Of a stretch of DNA of 64,000 bases, positions 29,591 to 40,720 are shown piece after piece. Where the stretch lies: positions 124,001-188,000 of the forward strand of contig NZ_CABFJY010000011.1 of assembly GCF_901687125.1 (NCBI RefSeq), read 5' to 3'. The notes beneath the pieces are model-generated. The model was not told the origin of the DNA. It did not search any database and saw nothing but the letters and a program-made list of their open reading frames with translations. How positions within the stretch are numbered: the first letter of the stretch is position 1; the number at the start of each line of letters is the position of its first letter. The DNA comes from Actinobacillus vicugnae (lineage in GTDB: Bacteria; Pseudomonadota; Gammaproteobacteria; Enterobacterales; Pasteurellaceae). Both the position numbers and the translations under genes were made by a program.

Positions 29591-30592
29591 ATGAGCATTA
29601 ACGTTACTGAAATTGTCCTTCATCAGCTTCACCAAACGGAAGCTGAAACACCTGAGCTTAATACGGTGCTTCGCGATAATTTACTTGCCATTAGTCCTGA
29701 AGTTGAGCAAATGATGTTACAACTTCATCAAGCCTATCAAAGCAAAGCAAAAGCTTATGGCGTATTCAAAACTGAATCGGTTTTCGCTCAGCAACTGAAC
29801 CGCTTGTTAGAACAAGAAACGGATTTTTTACCGTTCAGCCATAGTTGTGCCAAAATGCTCTCAACTGAATTAGCAAAATATCCTTTTGCTTCAGGGGGCA
29901 CATTTATTCTTTGTCGTTATAACTTTTTAGCGACCGACTACTTATTTATTGCGCTTATTGATAGCCGCACTTCTATGTTGGTAGATGACCAGCTAGAGAT
30001 AAAACGCACCGAATATTTAGATATTACTCAATACGATATTGCTTGCCGTATCAATCTTACGGAATTAAAACTTAATGCTCAGTCAAACCGCTATCTCACC
30101 TTTATTAAAGGACGTGTGGGTAGAAAGATTGCGGATTTCTTTATGGATTTCCTGAGTGCGGAAGAAGGTTTCAACCCACAGCTACAAAATCAAACGCTTT
30201 TACAAGCGGTAAGTGATTATTGTGATCAAGGGGAATTATCTGCACCACAAACTCGTGAAGTGAAAAAACAAGTCTTCGAATATTGCAAAGGTCAGATTAA
30301 TAACGGTGAAGAAATTGCCTTAAGTGAATTATCCGAAGCATTACCAACGCTGAATGAAGTAAATTTTGCGCAATTTACCCAAGATCAAGAATACGGATTG
30401 GAAGAAAACATCCCTCCTGTTCGAAATGCGTTAAAGACTTTAACCAAATATTCTGGCTCTGGTAAAGGTGTTACGATTAGTTTTAACGCCGAATTGCTTG
30501 GTGAACGTCTAATTTGGGATGAACTAAACGATACGTTGACAATCAAAGGGTTACCAGCCAACTTGCGTGACCAACTAGAACGTAATAAGTAA
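29591..30592 (+). CDS. yejK: Nucleoid-associated protein YejK (NdpA)
   Basis: 333 aa from the ATG at 29591 ([13 protein letters not shown]); the upstream in-frame extension overlaps the RidA promoter. The family pattern [20 protein letters not shown], then [20 protein letters not shown] and [20 protein letters not shown] is seen. It coats the bacterial nucleoid; its exact task is not known. Transcribed divergently from ridA. Confidence 0.9.
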   Translation: MSINVTEIVLHQLHQTEAETPELNTVLRDNLLAISPEVEQMMLQLHQAYQSKAKAYGVFKTESVFAQQLNRLLEQETDFLPFSHSCAKMLSTELAKYPFASGGTFILCRYNFLATDYLFIALIDSRTSMLVDDQLEIKRTEYLDITQYDIACRINLTELKLNAQSNRYLTFIKGRVGRKIADFFMDFLSAEEGFNPQLQNQTLLQAVSDYCDQGELSAPQTREVKKQVFEYCKGQINNGEEIALSELSEALPTLNEVNFAQFTQDQEYGLEENIPPVRNALKTLTKYSGSGKGVTISFNAELLGERLIWDELNDTLTIKGLPANLRDQLERNK

Positions 30593-30659
30593 TGGAAAAT
30601 TTTTATTAGTTTGGGTATTATCTATCCAATCATTTGGAACAATTTAAAGGTCAATAAAT

Positions 30660-31007
30660 ATGATGAAAATGAAATCTCTTTTAGCTATCGCTCTGCTTGC
30701 TGTAGGTGTTACTGCTTGTTCTACAGTAAAAAAGGTTGTGTATCGTATTGATGTGCCACAAGGCAACTACCTAGAGCAAGATAAAATTGATCAAGTAAAA
30801 ATCGGCATGAATAAGACACAAGTACAATATTTACTTGGTACGCCTGTTTTACAAGATACTTTTGCACAAAACCGTTGGGATTATGTGTTTATTCAGCGTG
30901 AAGGCTACAACGATCCTATTCAACATACATTATTTGTTTACTTCGATAATCAAGGTTTGGTTAGCGATATCAAATTAGACAAGCCAATTACAGCTCAAGC
31001 TGAATAA
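30660..31007 (+). CDS. bamE: Outer membrane assembly lipoprotein BamE
   Basis: 115 aa with signal and lipobox LAVGVTAC. The mature part has the BamE fold signature: YRIDVPQGNYLEQDKIDQVK, IGMNKTQVQYLLGTPVLQD, and NRWDYVFIQREG. It is part of the BAM complex that inserts beta-barrel proteins into the outer membrane. Ends in a terminator. Confidence 0.95.
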   Translation: MMKMKSLLAIALLAVGVTACSTVKKVVYRIDVPQGNYLEQDKIDQVKIGMNKTQVQYLLGTPVLQDTFAQNRWDYVFIQREGYNDPIQHTLFVYFDNQGLVSDIKLDKPITAQAE

Positions 31008-31013
31008 TAGATT

Positions 31014-31030
31014 AGCCCACTTATGTGGGC
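31014..31030 (+). terminator. Terminator of bamE
   Basis: AGCCCAC and GTGGGCT around TTAT, followed by a T-run (31030-31036). Confidence 0.85.
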
Positions 31031-31036
31031 TTTTTT

Positions 31037-32690
<1,654 letters not shown>

Positions 32691-32700
32691 CTTCTCTTAA

Positions 32701-32726
32701 AATAAGCCCTCTTCGGAGGGTTTATT
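32701..32726 (+). terminator. Terminator of gdhA
   Basis: AATAAGCCCTC, UUCG loop, GAGGGTTTATT, then TTTG; one G-U pair. A stable tetraloop terminator. Confidence 0.85.
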
Positions 32727-32828
32727 TTTGTGCCAATCATTCATTCCCCTCTTCTCTCTCCTTCAAATTAAAGTGAGCCTAGCGCATTGCAAATTCTTGT
32801 GAAAATTCGACCGCTTATCAATACAAAA

Positions 32829-32856
32829 AGCCCTCGAAAATTACTCTTCGAGGGCT
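32829..32856 (-). terminator. Terminator of potD
   Basis: AGCCCTCGAA (32829-32838) and TTCGAGGGCT (32847-32856), followed by TTTTGTATTG in the leftward direction. Confidence 0.85.
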
Positions 32857-32875
32857 GACGAGTTAAACTAGCAGA

Positions 32876-33958
32876 TTATTTTGCCGCTTTTAACTCTTGA
32901 TAGTATTTTTCGTAAAGCTCAATTGCATTACCAACATCATCTTGCCATTGTGATTTTTGTAACACTTCAGCGGTTGGATAAATTGCTGGATCTTCAGTAA
33001 TTTCTTTTGGTAATGTTTTTAATGCTTCAACGTTTGAAGTTGGGTAACCAATTTCTAACGTTAATTTCTCTGCCACAGGCGCACTTAATAAGTAGTTAAT
33101 TAACTTATGTGCATTTTCTTTGTTTTTCGCATTTGCAGGAATTGCTAATGTATCAACCCAAAGTACAGGACCTTCTTTCGGGAACACCATATTTACTGGC
33201 GCTTGTTCTTTTTTCGCAATACGAACAGAACCGTTCCATAATTGACCTACAGAAACTTCACCCGCAATAAATGAGTTTGCAGGGTTATCTGATGTGAATG
33301 AAAGTACGTTTGGACGTAATTTTCTCAATTCTTCGTACGCTGCTTTGATCTCTTCTGGATCAGTTGTATTTGGATTTTTACCTAATTTTAATAACGCAAT
33401 GTTAAACACTTCGCGTGCATCATCTAATAACTGGATTTTGTTGGCAAACTCAGGTTTCCATAAATCACCCCAAGAGGTAAACGCTTCACCTTGGTAGTCA
33501 CTTGTGTTAAATGCGATACCTGGCGCACCTAATAATTGTGGTAAAGAGTATTTGTTACCTTGGTCGTAAGGTTTGTTTAACCAATCTTGGTTTAACTCTT
33601 TGATTACAGGAAGTTGAGCGTGATCTAATTCCGCTAACATACCTTCTTTCGCCATTTTTGAAACGAAGTAGTTAGAAGGTGCGATAACATCGTAACCGCC
33701 GTCTTTACCTTGTAATTTTAATTTTGCATACATGGTTTCGTTTGACTCAAGGCTTGAAACCTCTACTTTGATGCCCGTTTGCTTGGTAAATTCATCTAAC
33801 AAGCCTTCAGGCACGTATTCAGTCCAAGTATAAAGGTGAACTGTGCCTGATGCTGCTGGTTGAGCCGCTGCGTCCGCCGCTTTTGGCTTATCTTCATTAC
33901 ACGCTGTTAATGCAACTGTGGCTAAACCTGCTGCAAATAAACCCGCTAATTTTTTCAT
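32876..33958 (-). CDS. potD: Spermidine/putrescine-binding lipoprotein PotD
   Basis: 360 aa with signal and lipobox ATVALTAC, then the binding-protein fold: VHLYTWTEYVPEGLLDEFTK, YDVIAPSNYFVSKMAKEGM, and LWVDTLAIPANAKNKENAHK. It captures polyamines in the periplasm for the PotABC importer. No potABC genes are adjacent, so it is an extra, separately placed copy, as found in other Pasteurellaceae. Confidence 0.92.
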   Translation of the reverse strand: MKKLAGLFAAGLATVALTACNEDKPKAADAAAQPAASGTVHLYTWTEYVPEGLLDEFTKQTGIKVEVSSLESNETMYAKLKLQGKDGGYDVIAPSNYFVSKMAKEGMLAELDHAQLPVIKELNQDWLNKPYDQGNKYSLPQLLGAPGIAFNTSDYQGEAFTSWGDLWKPEFANKIQLLDDAREVFNIALLKLGKNPNTTDPEEIKAAYEELRKLRPNVLSFTSDNPANSFIAGEVSVGQLWNGSVRIAKKEQAPVNMVFPKEGPVLWVDTLAIPANAKNKENAHKLINYLLSAPVAEKLTLEIGYPTSNVEALKTLPKEITEDPAIYPTAEVLQKSQWQDDVGNAIELYEKYYQELKAAK

Positions 33959-34010
33959 TTAAGTTTTCTCCGTTAAAGAAAAGATGAGTAAAAATATAGC
34001 CTTGTCTAAG

Positions 34011-34039
34011 GGCTTAAAAGACGAGGGCGATTTTAAGCC
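34011..34039. repeat. Hairpin between potD and grpE
   Basis: GGCTTAAAA (34011-34019) and TTTTAAGCC (34031-34039), 11-nt loop. Possible barrier between the divergent genes. Otherwise the interval contains only the grpE promoter area. Confidence 0.4.
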
Positions 34040-34127
34040 ACCCCCTAGATTTTGCAAGGATTTTCTAGTTAAAAGCGCTATTTTTTGCAAATTATTTTTA
34101 ATAATTGATAGACATTATCGCTTTTAC

Positions 34128-34157
34128 CTTGAAATCAGCAAATTTAACGCTATATTA
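34128..34157 (+). promoter_or_regulatory. Heat-shock-type promoter of grpE
   Basis: CTTGAAA (34128-34134) is the sigma-32 -35 consensus; about 15 bp on, CTATATTA (34150-34157) partly fits the sigma-32 -10 and contains a sigma-70-like TATATT. grpE is a known heat-shock gene. Confidence 0.5.
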
Positions 34158-34206
34158 ATGGCGTTTTTGCACTTTATAGATTTGAATAAAACAAAGAGGA
34201 TTTAAT

Positions 34207-34803
34207 ATGACAACTCAAAATGAAAATGCACAAGCTCAAACCGAACAAGTTGAAATTTCAACTGAAGCGGAATTAGAGCAAACAACCGAACTCCAACAAG
34301 AACAACCTGTTGAGGTCGAACTTGCAGCCGCTTATGCACGTATCAATGAGTTAGAAACTTATATTTCAGAAGCAGACAACCGTGAAAAAGATATTCAACT
34401 ACGTGCGCAAGCAGAAATCCAAAACATTCGCCGCCGTGCTGAACAAGATGTAGAAAAAGCACATAAATTTGCACTCGAAAAATTCTCAAAAGAATTGCTC
34501 ACCGTGGTAGATAACCTTGAACGTGGCTTAAATGCACTAGATACCGCAGTTACTGATGAAAAAACGCAAGCATTAGTAGACGGCGTAGAAATGACCCACA
34601 AAGAATTTATCTCTACCCTTGCAAAATTTGGTGTAGAAGCAGTTGGCGTAGTGGGTGAAGCATTCAATCCAGAACTTCACCAAGCAATTTCAATGCAACC
34701 TGCTGAAGGCATTGAAGCAAACCATATCAGCGTGGTATTACAAAAAGGCTACACCTTACAAGGTCGTGTTCTTCGCCCTGCAATGGTAATGGTTGCTGGT
34801 TAA
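34207..34803 (+). CDS. grpE: Nucleotide exchange factor GrpE
   Basis: 198 aa. An acidic N-terminus, then a long coiled coil ([20 protein letters not shown]), the signature [20 protein letters not shown], and the C-terminal beta domain ending in [17 protein letters not shown]. It releases ADP from DnaK in the chaperone cycle. AAGAGGA lies upstream. dnaK and dnaJ are not adjacent. Confidence 0.96.
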   Translation: MTTQNENAQAQTEQVEISTEAELEQTTELQQEQPVEVELAAAYARINELETYISEADNREKDIQLRAQAEIQNIRRRAEQDVEKAHKFALEKFSKELLTVVDNLERGLNALDTAVTDEKTQALVDGVEMTHKEFISTLAKFGVEAVGVVGEAFNPELHQAISMQPAEGIEANHISVVLQKGYTLQGRVLRPAMVMVAG

Positions 34804-34813
34804 TCCCTAAAAA

Positions 34814-34842
34814 TAACCGCTTGTTAGCCAAACAAGCGGTTA
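34814..34842 (+). terminator. Terminator of grpE built from two uptake sequences
   Basis: TAACCGCTTGT (34814-34824) and ACAAGCGGTTA (34832-34842), 7-nt loop, then AATTTTTCC. Each arm holds a full uptake core. Confidence 0.8.
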
Positions 34843-34868
34843 AATTTTTCCTAAATTTTGCAAAAATT

Positions 34869-35321
34869 ATGTCCTTACAATTTAATCCCATTTCACTCTT
34901 TTTGGTTGCACTGATTTTTCTTGGTGTCGTTGGAAACAATAATTCAATCACCATTGCTGCTGCCGTATTATTGCTCGTACAACAAACTTTTCTCAGCAAA
35001 TATCTGCCTTTCTTAGATAAACACGGCTTAAGCATTGGTATTATTATTTTAACTATCGGCGTATTAAGCCCGATTGTTTCAGGCAAAATTTCACTACCCG
35101 CACTAAATGAATTTCTAAACTGGAAAATGTTGCTTGCAGTGGTCGCTGGGATTGCAGTCGCTTGGCTAGGAGGCAGAGGAGTAACGTTAATGGGTAGCCA
35201 ACCGCTACTTGTTACAGGTTTACTGATTGGCACTATTATTGGTGTGGCATTATTAGGCGGCGTCCCCGTCGGCCCATTAATTGCCGCAGGGATGTTGTCA
35301 TTGCTAGTGGGGAAAGGTTAA
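34869..35321 (+). CDS. DUF441 / UPF0756 membrane protein (YeaL-like)
   Basis: 150 aa from the ATG at 34869 ([20 protein letters not shown]); the longer frame upstream lies in the terminator. Four to five hydrophobic segments, with [35 protein letters not shown] and [20 protein letters not shown] as conserved parts of the family. Integral inner-membrane protein of unknown role. Confidence 0.9.
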   Translation: MSLQFNPISLFLVALIFLGVVGNNNSITIAAAVLLLVQQTFLSKYLPFLDKHGLSIGIIILTIGVLSPIVSGKISLPALNEFLNWKMLLAVVAGIAVAWLGGRGVTLMGSQPLLVTGLLIGTIIGVALLGGVPVGPLIAAGMLSLLVGKG

Positions 35322-35383
35322 TAAAAATCGCATAACAGATTAAAAAATAATGACTTCTTGCTGTTATGCGACATCGTACTCAC

Positions 35384-35626
35384 TTATTCTTTTTTAGATA
35401 AAAGTAGTTGTACTTTATCTTTTATAATGGATACATGAGGAATATACTTCAACACTGGGGCTACAACTTTTTGTATTGGAGCAGGAAGAAAATGAACAAA
35501 TGCCTTAATATTACTGAGTTCTAACTCATTAATAATATAGCTAAATGCATTCGTGAAATAATTCCCTGCCTTTTCCCAAAAAGTTGGCTTTCTATTTTTA
35601 ATATTTCTCTTCAATCTTTCTATCAT
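35384..35626 (-). CDS. Small hypothetical protein
   Basis: 80 aa from the ATG at 35626 with GAGGAA close upstream. Basic start (IERLKRNIKNRKPTFWEKAG) and a mixed hydrophobic end (FVHFLPAPIQKVVAPVLKYI). The frame stays open about 33 codons upstream without an ATG, so it may be a fragment of a larger gene. No family recognised. Its upstream DNA overlaps the toxin-antitoxin promoter. Confidence 0.4.
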   Translation of the reverse strand: MIERLKRNIKNRKPTFWEKAGNYFTNAFSYIINELELSNIKAFVHFLPAPIQKVVAPVLKYIPHVSIIKDKVQLLLSKKE

Positions 35627-35686
35627 TTCCTCAACATCTTGAAATTGTATTTTATAAATGCTTTGTTCAAGTTCCGTTAACTCACA

Positions 35687-35714
35687 TTGCTTTTTAAGTC
35701 TATGTTTATATAAT
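35687..35714 (+). promoter_or_regulatory. Promoter of the mazE-mazF-type operon
   Basis: TTGCTT (35687-35692), 16-bp spacer, TATAAT (35709-35714), followed by a strong AAGGAGG (35730-35736). Confidence 0.65.
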
Positions 35715-35740
35715 GTATCTACTTTCTATAAGGAGGCATT

Positions 35741-35986
35741 ATGCAAGTTCAAATTAAAAAATGGGGAAACAGTGCAGCAGTACGTATTCCGCAAGCCATT
35801 TTGGCGCAGTTACAATGGCAAGAAAACGACAGTTGCGATATAGAAGTACTGAATGATAGCTTAGTATTGCGTTCGTTAAAGCCAAAGAAAAAATACGATC
35901 TCAAAACTTTGCTGGCAGAAATGCCCGAAGAATTACCAATGGTAGAAAATTGGGACACAATGCCTGATGCTGGTTTGGAGAAGTAA
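35741..35986 (+). CDS. MazE-family antitoxin
   Basis: 81 aa. AbrB/MazE-type DNA-binding start (VQIKKWGNSAAVRIPQAILA) and an acidic, probably disordered tail (LLAEMPEELPMVENWDTMPD) that would bind and inhibit the toxin. Autoregulation is usual for the family. Excellent ribosome site. The toxin gene starts 1 nt after its stop. Confidence 0.9.
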   Translation: MQVQIKKWGNSAAVRIPQAILAQLQWQENDSCDIEVLNDSLVLRSLKPKKKYDLKTLLAEMPEELPMVENWDTMPDAGLEK

Positions 35987-35987
35987 A

Positions 35988-36332
35988 ATGTACACTCCAA
36001 ATCGTGGCGATATTATTCATTTACCATTTGATCCTGCCAGTGGGCAAGAAATGAAAGGCGACCATTTTGCCTTAGTTGTCAGCAGTAAACTGTTTAATGA
36101 GCGTGGACTCGCATTTGTTTGTCCGATCTCACAAGGTGCAGCTAATTATACACGCTCATTTGGTACCGTAGTTAGCTTAATGGGGAGTGGCACACATACA
36201 CAAGGTGCTATACATTGTCATCAGCTAAAATCTCTCGATTGGCGAGTGCGCCACGCTAAACGTAAAGAAACTGTACCTGATTTTATTTTAGAAGATGTGC
36301 TACTACGCATTGAAGCAATCTTATCCGAATAG
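35988..36332 (+). CDS. MazF/PemK-family mRNA interferase toxin
   Basis: 114 aa from the ATG at 35988. Family motifs: NRGDIIHLPFDPASGQEMKG, HFALVVSSKLFN, FVCPISQGAANYTRSF and HQLKSLDWRVRHAKRKETVP. It cuts mRNA at short sequences when the labile antitoxin is lost. Closest in style to the ChpB/PemK branch. Intact, with all conserved regions. Confidence 0.92.
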   Translation: MYTPNRGDIIHLPFDPASGQEMKGDHFALVVSSKLFNERGLAFVCPISQGAANYTRSFGTVVSLMGSGTHTQGAIHCHQLKSLDWRVRHAKRKETVPDFILEDVLLRIEAILSE

Positions 36333-36356
36333 CTTTTCAATAATAACGATATCTCA

Positions 36357-39300
36357 ATGAAACCTTTGCAAAAAAATTTTAAAAACAGACCGCTTGATGA
36401 AAGCCAAAAAGCATTAATCGCCAATCTAAAAGATCTCACGAATACCGACTATCGTCGCTTACGCTCTCGTATTCACAGCATTTCAAGCATTAAAAAAGAA
36501 GAAACTAAACATAAAATAATAGCGGAAATTGAACGTGAAATTATCTCGGCTCAAGCAACGTTCCAAGCGAGAAAAGCACAACTCGCCAACCTTAAAATCA
36601 CTTACCCCGATCTCCCCGTTTCGGCTCGCCATGAGGAAATTCTCAAGCTGATTGCCGAAAATCAAGTGGTGGTGATTGCGGGAGAAACAGGTTCGGGTAA
36701 AACCACCCAGTTGCCGAAAATGTGTTTGGAGCTCGGGCGTGGCGTAAAAGGCTTAATTGGTCATACTCAGCCTCGCCGTTTGGCTGCGCGTTCGGTGGCA
36801 AGCCGTATCGCTGAAGAGCTGAAAAGCGAAATGGGCGCAACGGTAGGTTATAAAGTCCGTTTTAACGACCAAGTAGGCGAAAATACGTTGGTAAAATTGA
36901 TGACCGACGGGATTTTGCTTGCCGAAATCCAAAACGACCGCTACCTCAATCAGTACGACACACTGATTATTGACGAAGCGCACGAACGTTCGCTCAACAA
37001 CGATTTTATTTTGGGTTATCTCAAACAAATTCTGCACAAGCGCCCTGATCTGAAAGTGATCATTACCTCAGCGACCATTGATGTAGAACGTTTCTCTCGC
37101 CATTTTAACAATGCGCCGATTATTGAAGTTTCTGGGCGAACTTTCCCTGTTGAGGTGCGTTATCGCCCAATTGTGGAGGAAGAAGATCAAGACCAACTGC
37201 AAGGCATTTTAAATGCGGTGGACGAACTGCAAGCCGAAGGGCGTGGCGATATTTTGATTTTTATGAGCGGTGAGCGTGAAATTCGTGATACTGCCGAAGC
37301 ATTGCAAAAACAAGAGTTAAGATTTACCGAAATCCTACCGCTTTACGCACGACTTTCAGCAGCAGAACAACAACGGATTTTCCAGCCAAGCGGTCTAAAT
37401 CGAGTGATTTTAGCCACCAACGTGGCGGAAACCTCGCTAACCATTCCGAATATCAAATATGTAATTGATACAGGGACAGCACGTATTTCTCGTTATAGCT
37501 ACCGCACCAAAGTGCAACGTCTACCGATTGAACCGATTTCGCAAGCCTCGGCTAATCAGCGAAAAGGTCGCTGCGGGCGAACCAGTGAAGGGATTTGTAT
37601 CCGCCTCTATTCTGAGGAGGATTTCAACGCACGTCCTGAATTTACCGATCCTGAAATTCTGCGTACCAATCTGGCTTCCGTTATTTTGCAAATGACTTCA
37701 CTCGGACTGTCAGATATTGAGGCGTTTCCGTTTGTGGATCGTCCTGATACCCGTCAAGTACAAGATGGCGTGCGTTTGTTGGAAGAATTAGGGGCGATTG
37801 GAGCGGAAAAACGCAAATTAACTGCAATCGGCAAACAGCTAGCCCAATTACCTATTGATCCTCGCTTGGGGCGTATGGTGATTGCAGCAAGCCAAAACGG
37901 TTCATTGCACGAAGTGATGATGATTGTCTCGGCGTTGTCGATTCAAGATCCCCGTGAGCGTCCGCAAGAACGCCAGCAGGCTTCGGACGAAAAACACCGC
38001 CGTTTTGCAGACAATGATTCCGATTTCTTGGCGTTTGTGAATTTATGGCATTACCTTCAAACCCAGCAAAAAGCACTAACAAAAAACCAGTTCCGCAAGC
38101 AGTGCCAGAAAGATTTCCTCAGCTATTTACGAGTGCGTGAGTGGCAAGATATTTATCATCAGCTTCGTCTTGCAGTGCGTGAAATGGGCTTGCCGATTAA
38201 CAGCGAACCTGCAAATTATCAACAAATTCACACCGCTTTACTCACGGGTTTGCTGTCGCATATCGGGCAAAAAGACAGCGAGAAAATGCACTACCTCGGG
38301 GCGAGAAATGCGCATTTTTATGTGTTCCCGAATTCTGCGCTATTCAAAAAGCAACCGAAATGGCTTGCCGCTTCGGAATTGGTGGAAACCACCAAACTCT
38401 GGGCAAGAACAGTGGCAAAAATCGAGCCTGAATGGATTGAGCCACTCGCTAGCCATTTAATCAAACGCGGTTACAGCGAGCCGCGCTGGTCAAAATCAAA
38501 AGGTGCGGTAATGGCGTATGAAAAAGTGTCGCTGTATGGTATTCCAATCGTAGCGAACCGTTTGGTGAATTACGGCTCAATTGACCCGACCGTCAGCCGT
38601 GAAATTTTTATTCGCTCGGCAATGGTGGAAGGCGATTGGCATAACAATTACAAATTTTTCAAAGAAAATAACCGCTTGATCAAAGAAGTTGAGGAGCTGG
38701 AACACAAGTCTCGCCGTCGAGATATTTTGGTGGACGAACAGACCTTGTTTGATTTTTACGATCAGCGTATCGGCACTGAGGTAGTTTCCAGCCGTCATTT
38801 CGATACGTGGTGGAAAAAGGCGAGCAAAAAAGATCCTGAACTGCTCAATTTTGAAAAATCGTTTTTGATGAATGACCATGCCAATACCGTGAGCGAATTG
38901 GATTTCCCGAATTTCTGGTATCAAGGTGATTTAAAACTGAAATTAAGTTACCAATTTGAAATCGGGCAAGAGCACGATGGCGTAACGGTACATATTCCGT
39001 TGCCGTTGCTCAATCAGGTCGAGCCGGAGGGTTTTGATTGGCAAATCCCAGGTTTACGCCACGAGTTAGTGGTGTCGCTCATTAAATCATTGCCGAAAGC
39101 GACACGGCGAAATTTTGTGCCTGCGCCGAACTACGCAGAGGCTTTCCTTGGCAGAGCCGAACCGTACAAAAAACCGCTGCTCGAAAGCCTTGCTTATGAA
39201 CTACGTCGAATGACGGGCGTAACAGTGGAAAATGAACTGTGGAATCTTGCCGAAATTGCTCCACACTTGCGGATAAATTTCCGTGTAGTCGATGAAAAAG

Positions 39301-40262
39301 GTAAGAAAATCCAAGAAAGTGAAAACTTGGACGAGCTGAAATTTGCCCTCAAAGATCAGGTGCAAGAAAGCCTCTCGACCATTGCAGATGACGGCATTGA
39401 GCAAAGTGGCGTGCATTTGTGGAATTTCTCCACACTACCGCAATGTTACGAACAGAAAAAAGCCAATTTCAGTGTCAAAGCCTACCCTGCGATTGTCGAT
39501 GAGCAAACCGCTGTCGGCGTGAAATTATTTGAAACCGAGTTTGAACAAGCTCGGGCAATGCAGGCAGGGTTACGCCGTTTGTTATTGCTTAACGTGCCAT
39601 CACCGATCAAATATTTGCACGAAAAATTGCCAAATAAGGCAAAACTCGGGCTATATTTTGCGCTATTCGGCAAGGTGTTGGAGTTGATTGATGACTGTAT
39701 CGCCTGTGCGGTGGATAAACTGGTCGATGAATTCGGCGGTTTTGTCTGGAATGAGGAAAAATTCCATGAATTGCACGACTTTGTGCGAGGTAATTTAAAC
39801 GACACCACCGCAGAAATTGCACTCCAAGTGGAAAAAATCCTCACGCTTGCCTTTGCACTCAACAAGCGAATGAAAGGCAAAATGGACTTCACTATGGCGT
39901 TTGCGTTAAGCGATATTAAAGCGCAATTAAGCGGGCTAATTTACCCTGATTTTGTCACCAAAACAGGCTACCAACGGCTTGCAGATTTGCACCGTTATTT
40001 GACCGCTATCGACAAGCGTTTGGACAAACTCGGCACCGACACCAATACTGATCGCGCGAAAATGTTGCGGGTAGAACAGGTAGAAAACGCCTACAAACAG
40101 CTGCTCGCCAAACTGCCAAAATCCAAAGTAATCCCAGATGAAGCGTTGGAAATCCGCTATATGATTGAAGAACTGCGTGTTAGCCTATTTGCCCAACAAC
40201 TCGGTACTAAATACCCGATTTCCGATAAACGGATTTTGGTGGCGATTGGGGAAGTAAAATAA
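36357..40262 (+). CDS. hrpA: ATP-dependent RNA helicase HrpA
   Basis: 1301 aa, the normal length. DEAH-box helicase: GETGSGKT at 109-116, IIDEAHERS about 205, SATID motif III, TNVAETSLTIP and QRKGRCGRTSEG as motifs V and VI, then the long HrpA-specific C-terminal half. In E. coli it rescues stalled ribosomes by splitting collided ones. Ribosome site is weak. Lies 24 nt after the toxin gene. Confidence 0.96.
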   Translation: MKPLQKNFKNRPLDESQKALIANLKDLTNTDYRRLRSRIHSISSIKKEETKHKIIAEIEREIISAQATFQARKAQLANLKITYPDLPVSARHEEILKLIAENQVVVIAGETGSGKTTQLPKMCLELGRGVKGLIGHTQPRRLAARSVASRIAEELKSEMGATVGYKVRFNDQVGENTLVKLMTDGILLAEIQNDRYLNQYDTLIIDEAHERSLNNDFILGYLKQILHKRPDLKVIITSATIDVERFSRHFNNAPIIEVSGRTFPVEVRYRPIVEEEDQDQLQGILNAVDELQAEGRGDILIFMSGEREIRDTAEALQKQELRFTEILPLYARLSAAEQQRIFQPSGLNRVILATNVAETSLTIPNIKYVIDTGTARISRYSYRTKVQRLPIEPISQASANQRKGRCGRTSEGICIRLYSEEDFNARPEFTDPEILRTNLASVILQMTSLGLSDIEAFPFVDRPDTRQVQDGVRLLEELGAIGAEKRKLTAIGKQLAQLPIDPRLGRMVIAASQNGSLHEVMMIVSALSIQDPRERPQERQQASDEKHRRFADNDSDFLAFVNLWHYLQTQQKALTKNQFRKQCQKDFLSYLRVREWQDIYHQLRLAVREMGLPINSEPANYQQIHTALLTGLLSHIGQKDSEKMHYLGARNAHFYVFPNSALFKKQPKWLAASELVETTKLWARTVAKIEPEWIEPLASHLIKRGYSEPRWSKSKGAVMAYEKVSLYGIPIVANRLVNYGSIDPTVSREIFIRSAMVEGDWHNNYKFFKENNRLIKEVEELEHKSRRRDILVDEQTLFDFYDQRIGTEVVSSRHFDTWWKKASKKDPELLNFEKSFLMNDHANTVSELDFPNFWYQGDLKLKLSYQFEIGQEHDGVTVHIPLPLLNQVEPEGFDWQIPGLRHELVVSLIKSLPKATRRNFVPAPNYAEAFLGRAEPYKKPLLESLAYELRRMTGVTVENELWNLAEIAPHLRINFRVVDEKGKKIQESENLDELKFALKDQVQESLSTIADDGIEQSGVHLWNFSTLPQCYEQKKANFSVKAYPAIVDEQTAVGVKLFETEFEQARAMQAGLRRLLLLNVPSPIKYLHEKLPNKAKLGLYFALFGKVLELIDDCIACAVDKLVDEFGGFVWNEEKFHELHDFVRGNLNDTTAEIALQVEKILTLAFALNKRMKGKMDFTMAFALSDIKAQLSGLIYPDFVTKTGYQRLADLHRYLTAIDKRLDKLGTDTNTDRAKMLRVEQVENAYKQLLAKLPKSKVIPDEALEIRYMIEELRVSLFAQQLGTKYPISDKRILVAIGEVK

Positions 40263-40720
40263 ATGTAGCACCCGATGTAAACGATGTATTTCGATTGCCG
40301 CCCACGCACGAGCCGTACGTGGTTACGAGGCTCTGCTAGCCTACTGAGCCACTTTATGGCTCTATCTTATCTCCTGTTCATAAGTAATCGAAATTTCATA
40401 ACCTGTTAATTTTTAAAGAAAATCCCCTCTTTAGCACAGAGGGGTTTGGGGAGATTTGGCAGAAGTAATTGGCGAAGTGAGCAGGTAACAAGCGGGAAAA
40501 TTTCCTCAAAATTTTGCATTTGCAGAAAATCAGAAAAATTTAACCGCTTGTCATAAACTCAAACTCTCACCTCTTGCGGGAGAGACGGATTCTCGTCTAC
40601 TGATACGAGTTCAACAAAAAAGATATGAGTTGGAAGATACGCTATCAGAAGTCAATACACAAATTTTTATGCGGGCGGACACAGGACTCGCCCCTACATT
40701 TTATAAATAACGCAATATTT
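40263..40720. other. 458-bp intergenic region with several hairpins
   Basis: No gene seen. Contents: two GAGCC/GGCTC hairpins (40310-40333, 40346-40362); CCCCTCT with AGAGGGG (40424-40444), probably the hrpA terminator; an uptake core at about 40541-40551; and GGGCG/CGCCC (40673-40693) in a stretch that looks like a dispersed intergenic repeat. Confidence 0.55.

Noticed and set aside
33984-34205. 73-codon plus-strand frame upstream of grpE
   Set aside because: Covers the grpE promoter and a hairpin and has no ribosome site; probably chance.
37465-39892. Several long frames overlapping hrpA on both strands
   Set aside because: Shadows of a long, well-conserved coding gene.
40300-40370. Group II intron end
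   Set aside because: A GAGCCGTACG-like string is present, but the rest of the domain V/VI fold and any reverse transcriptase are missing.
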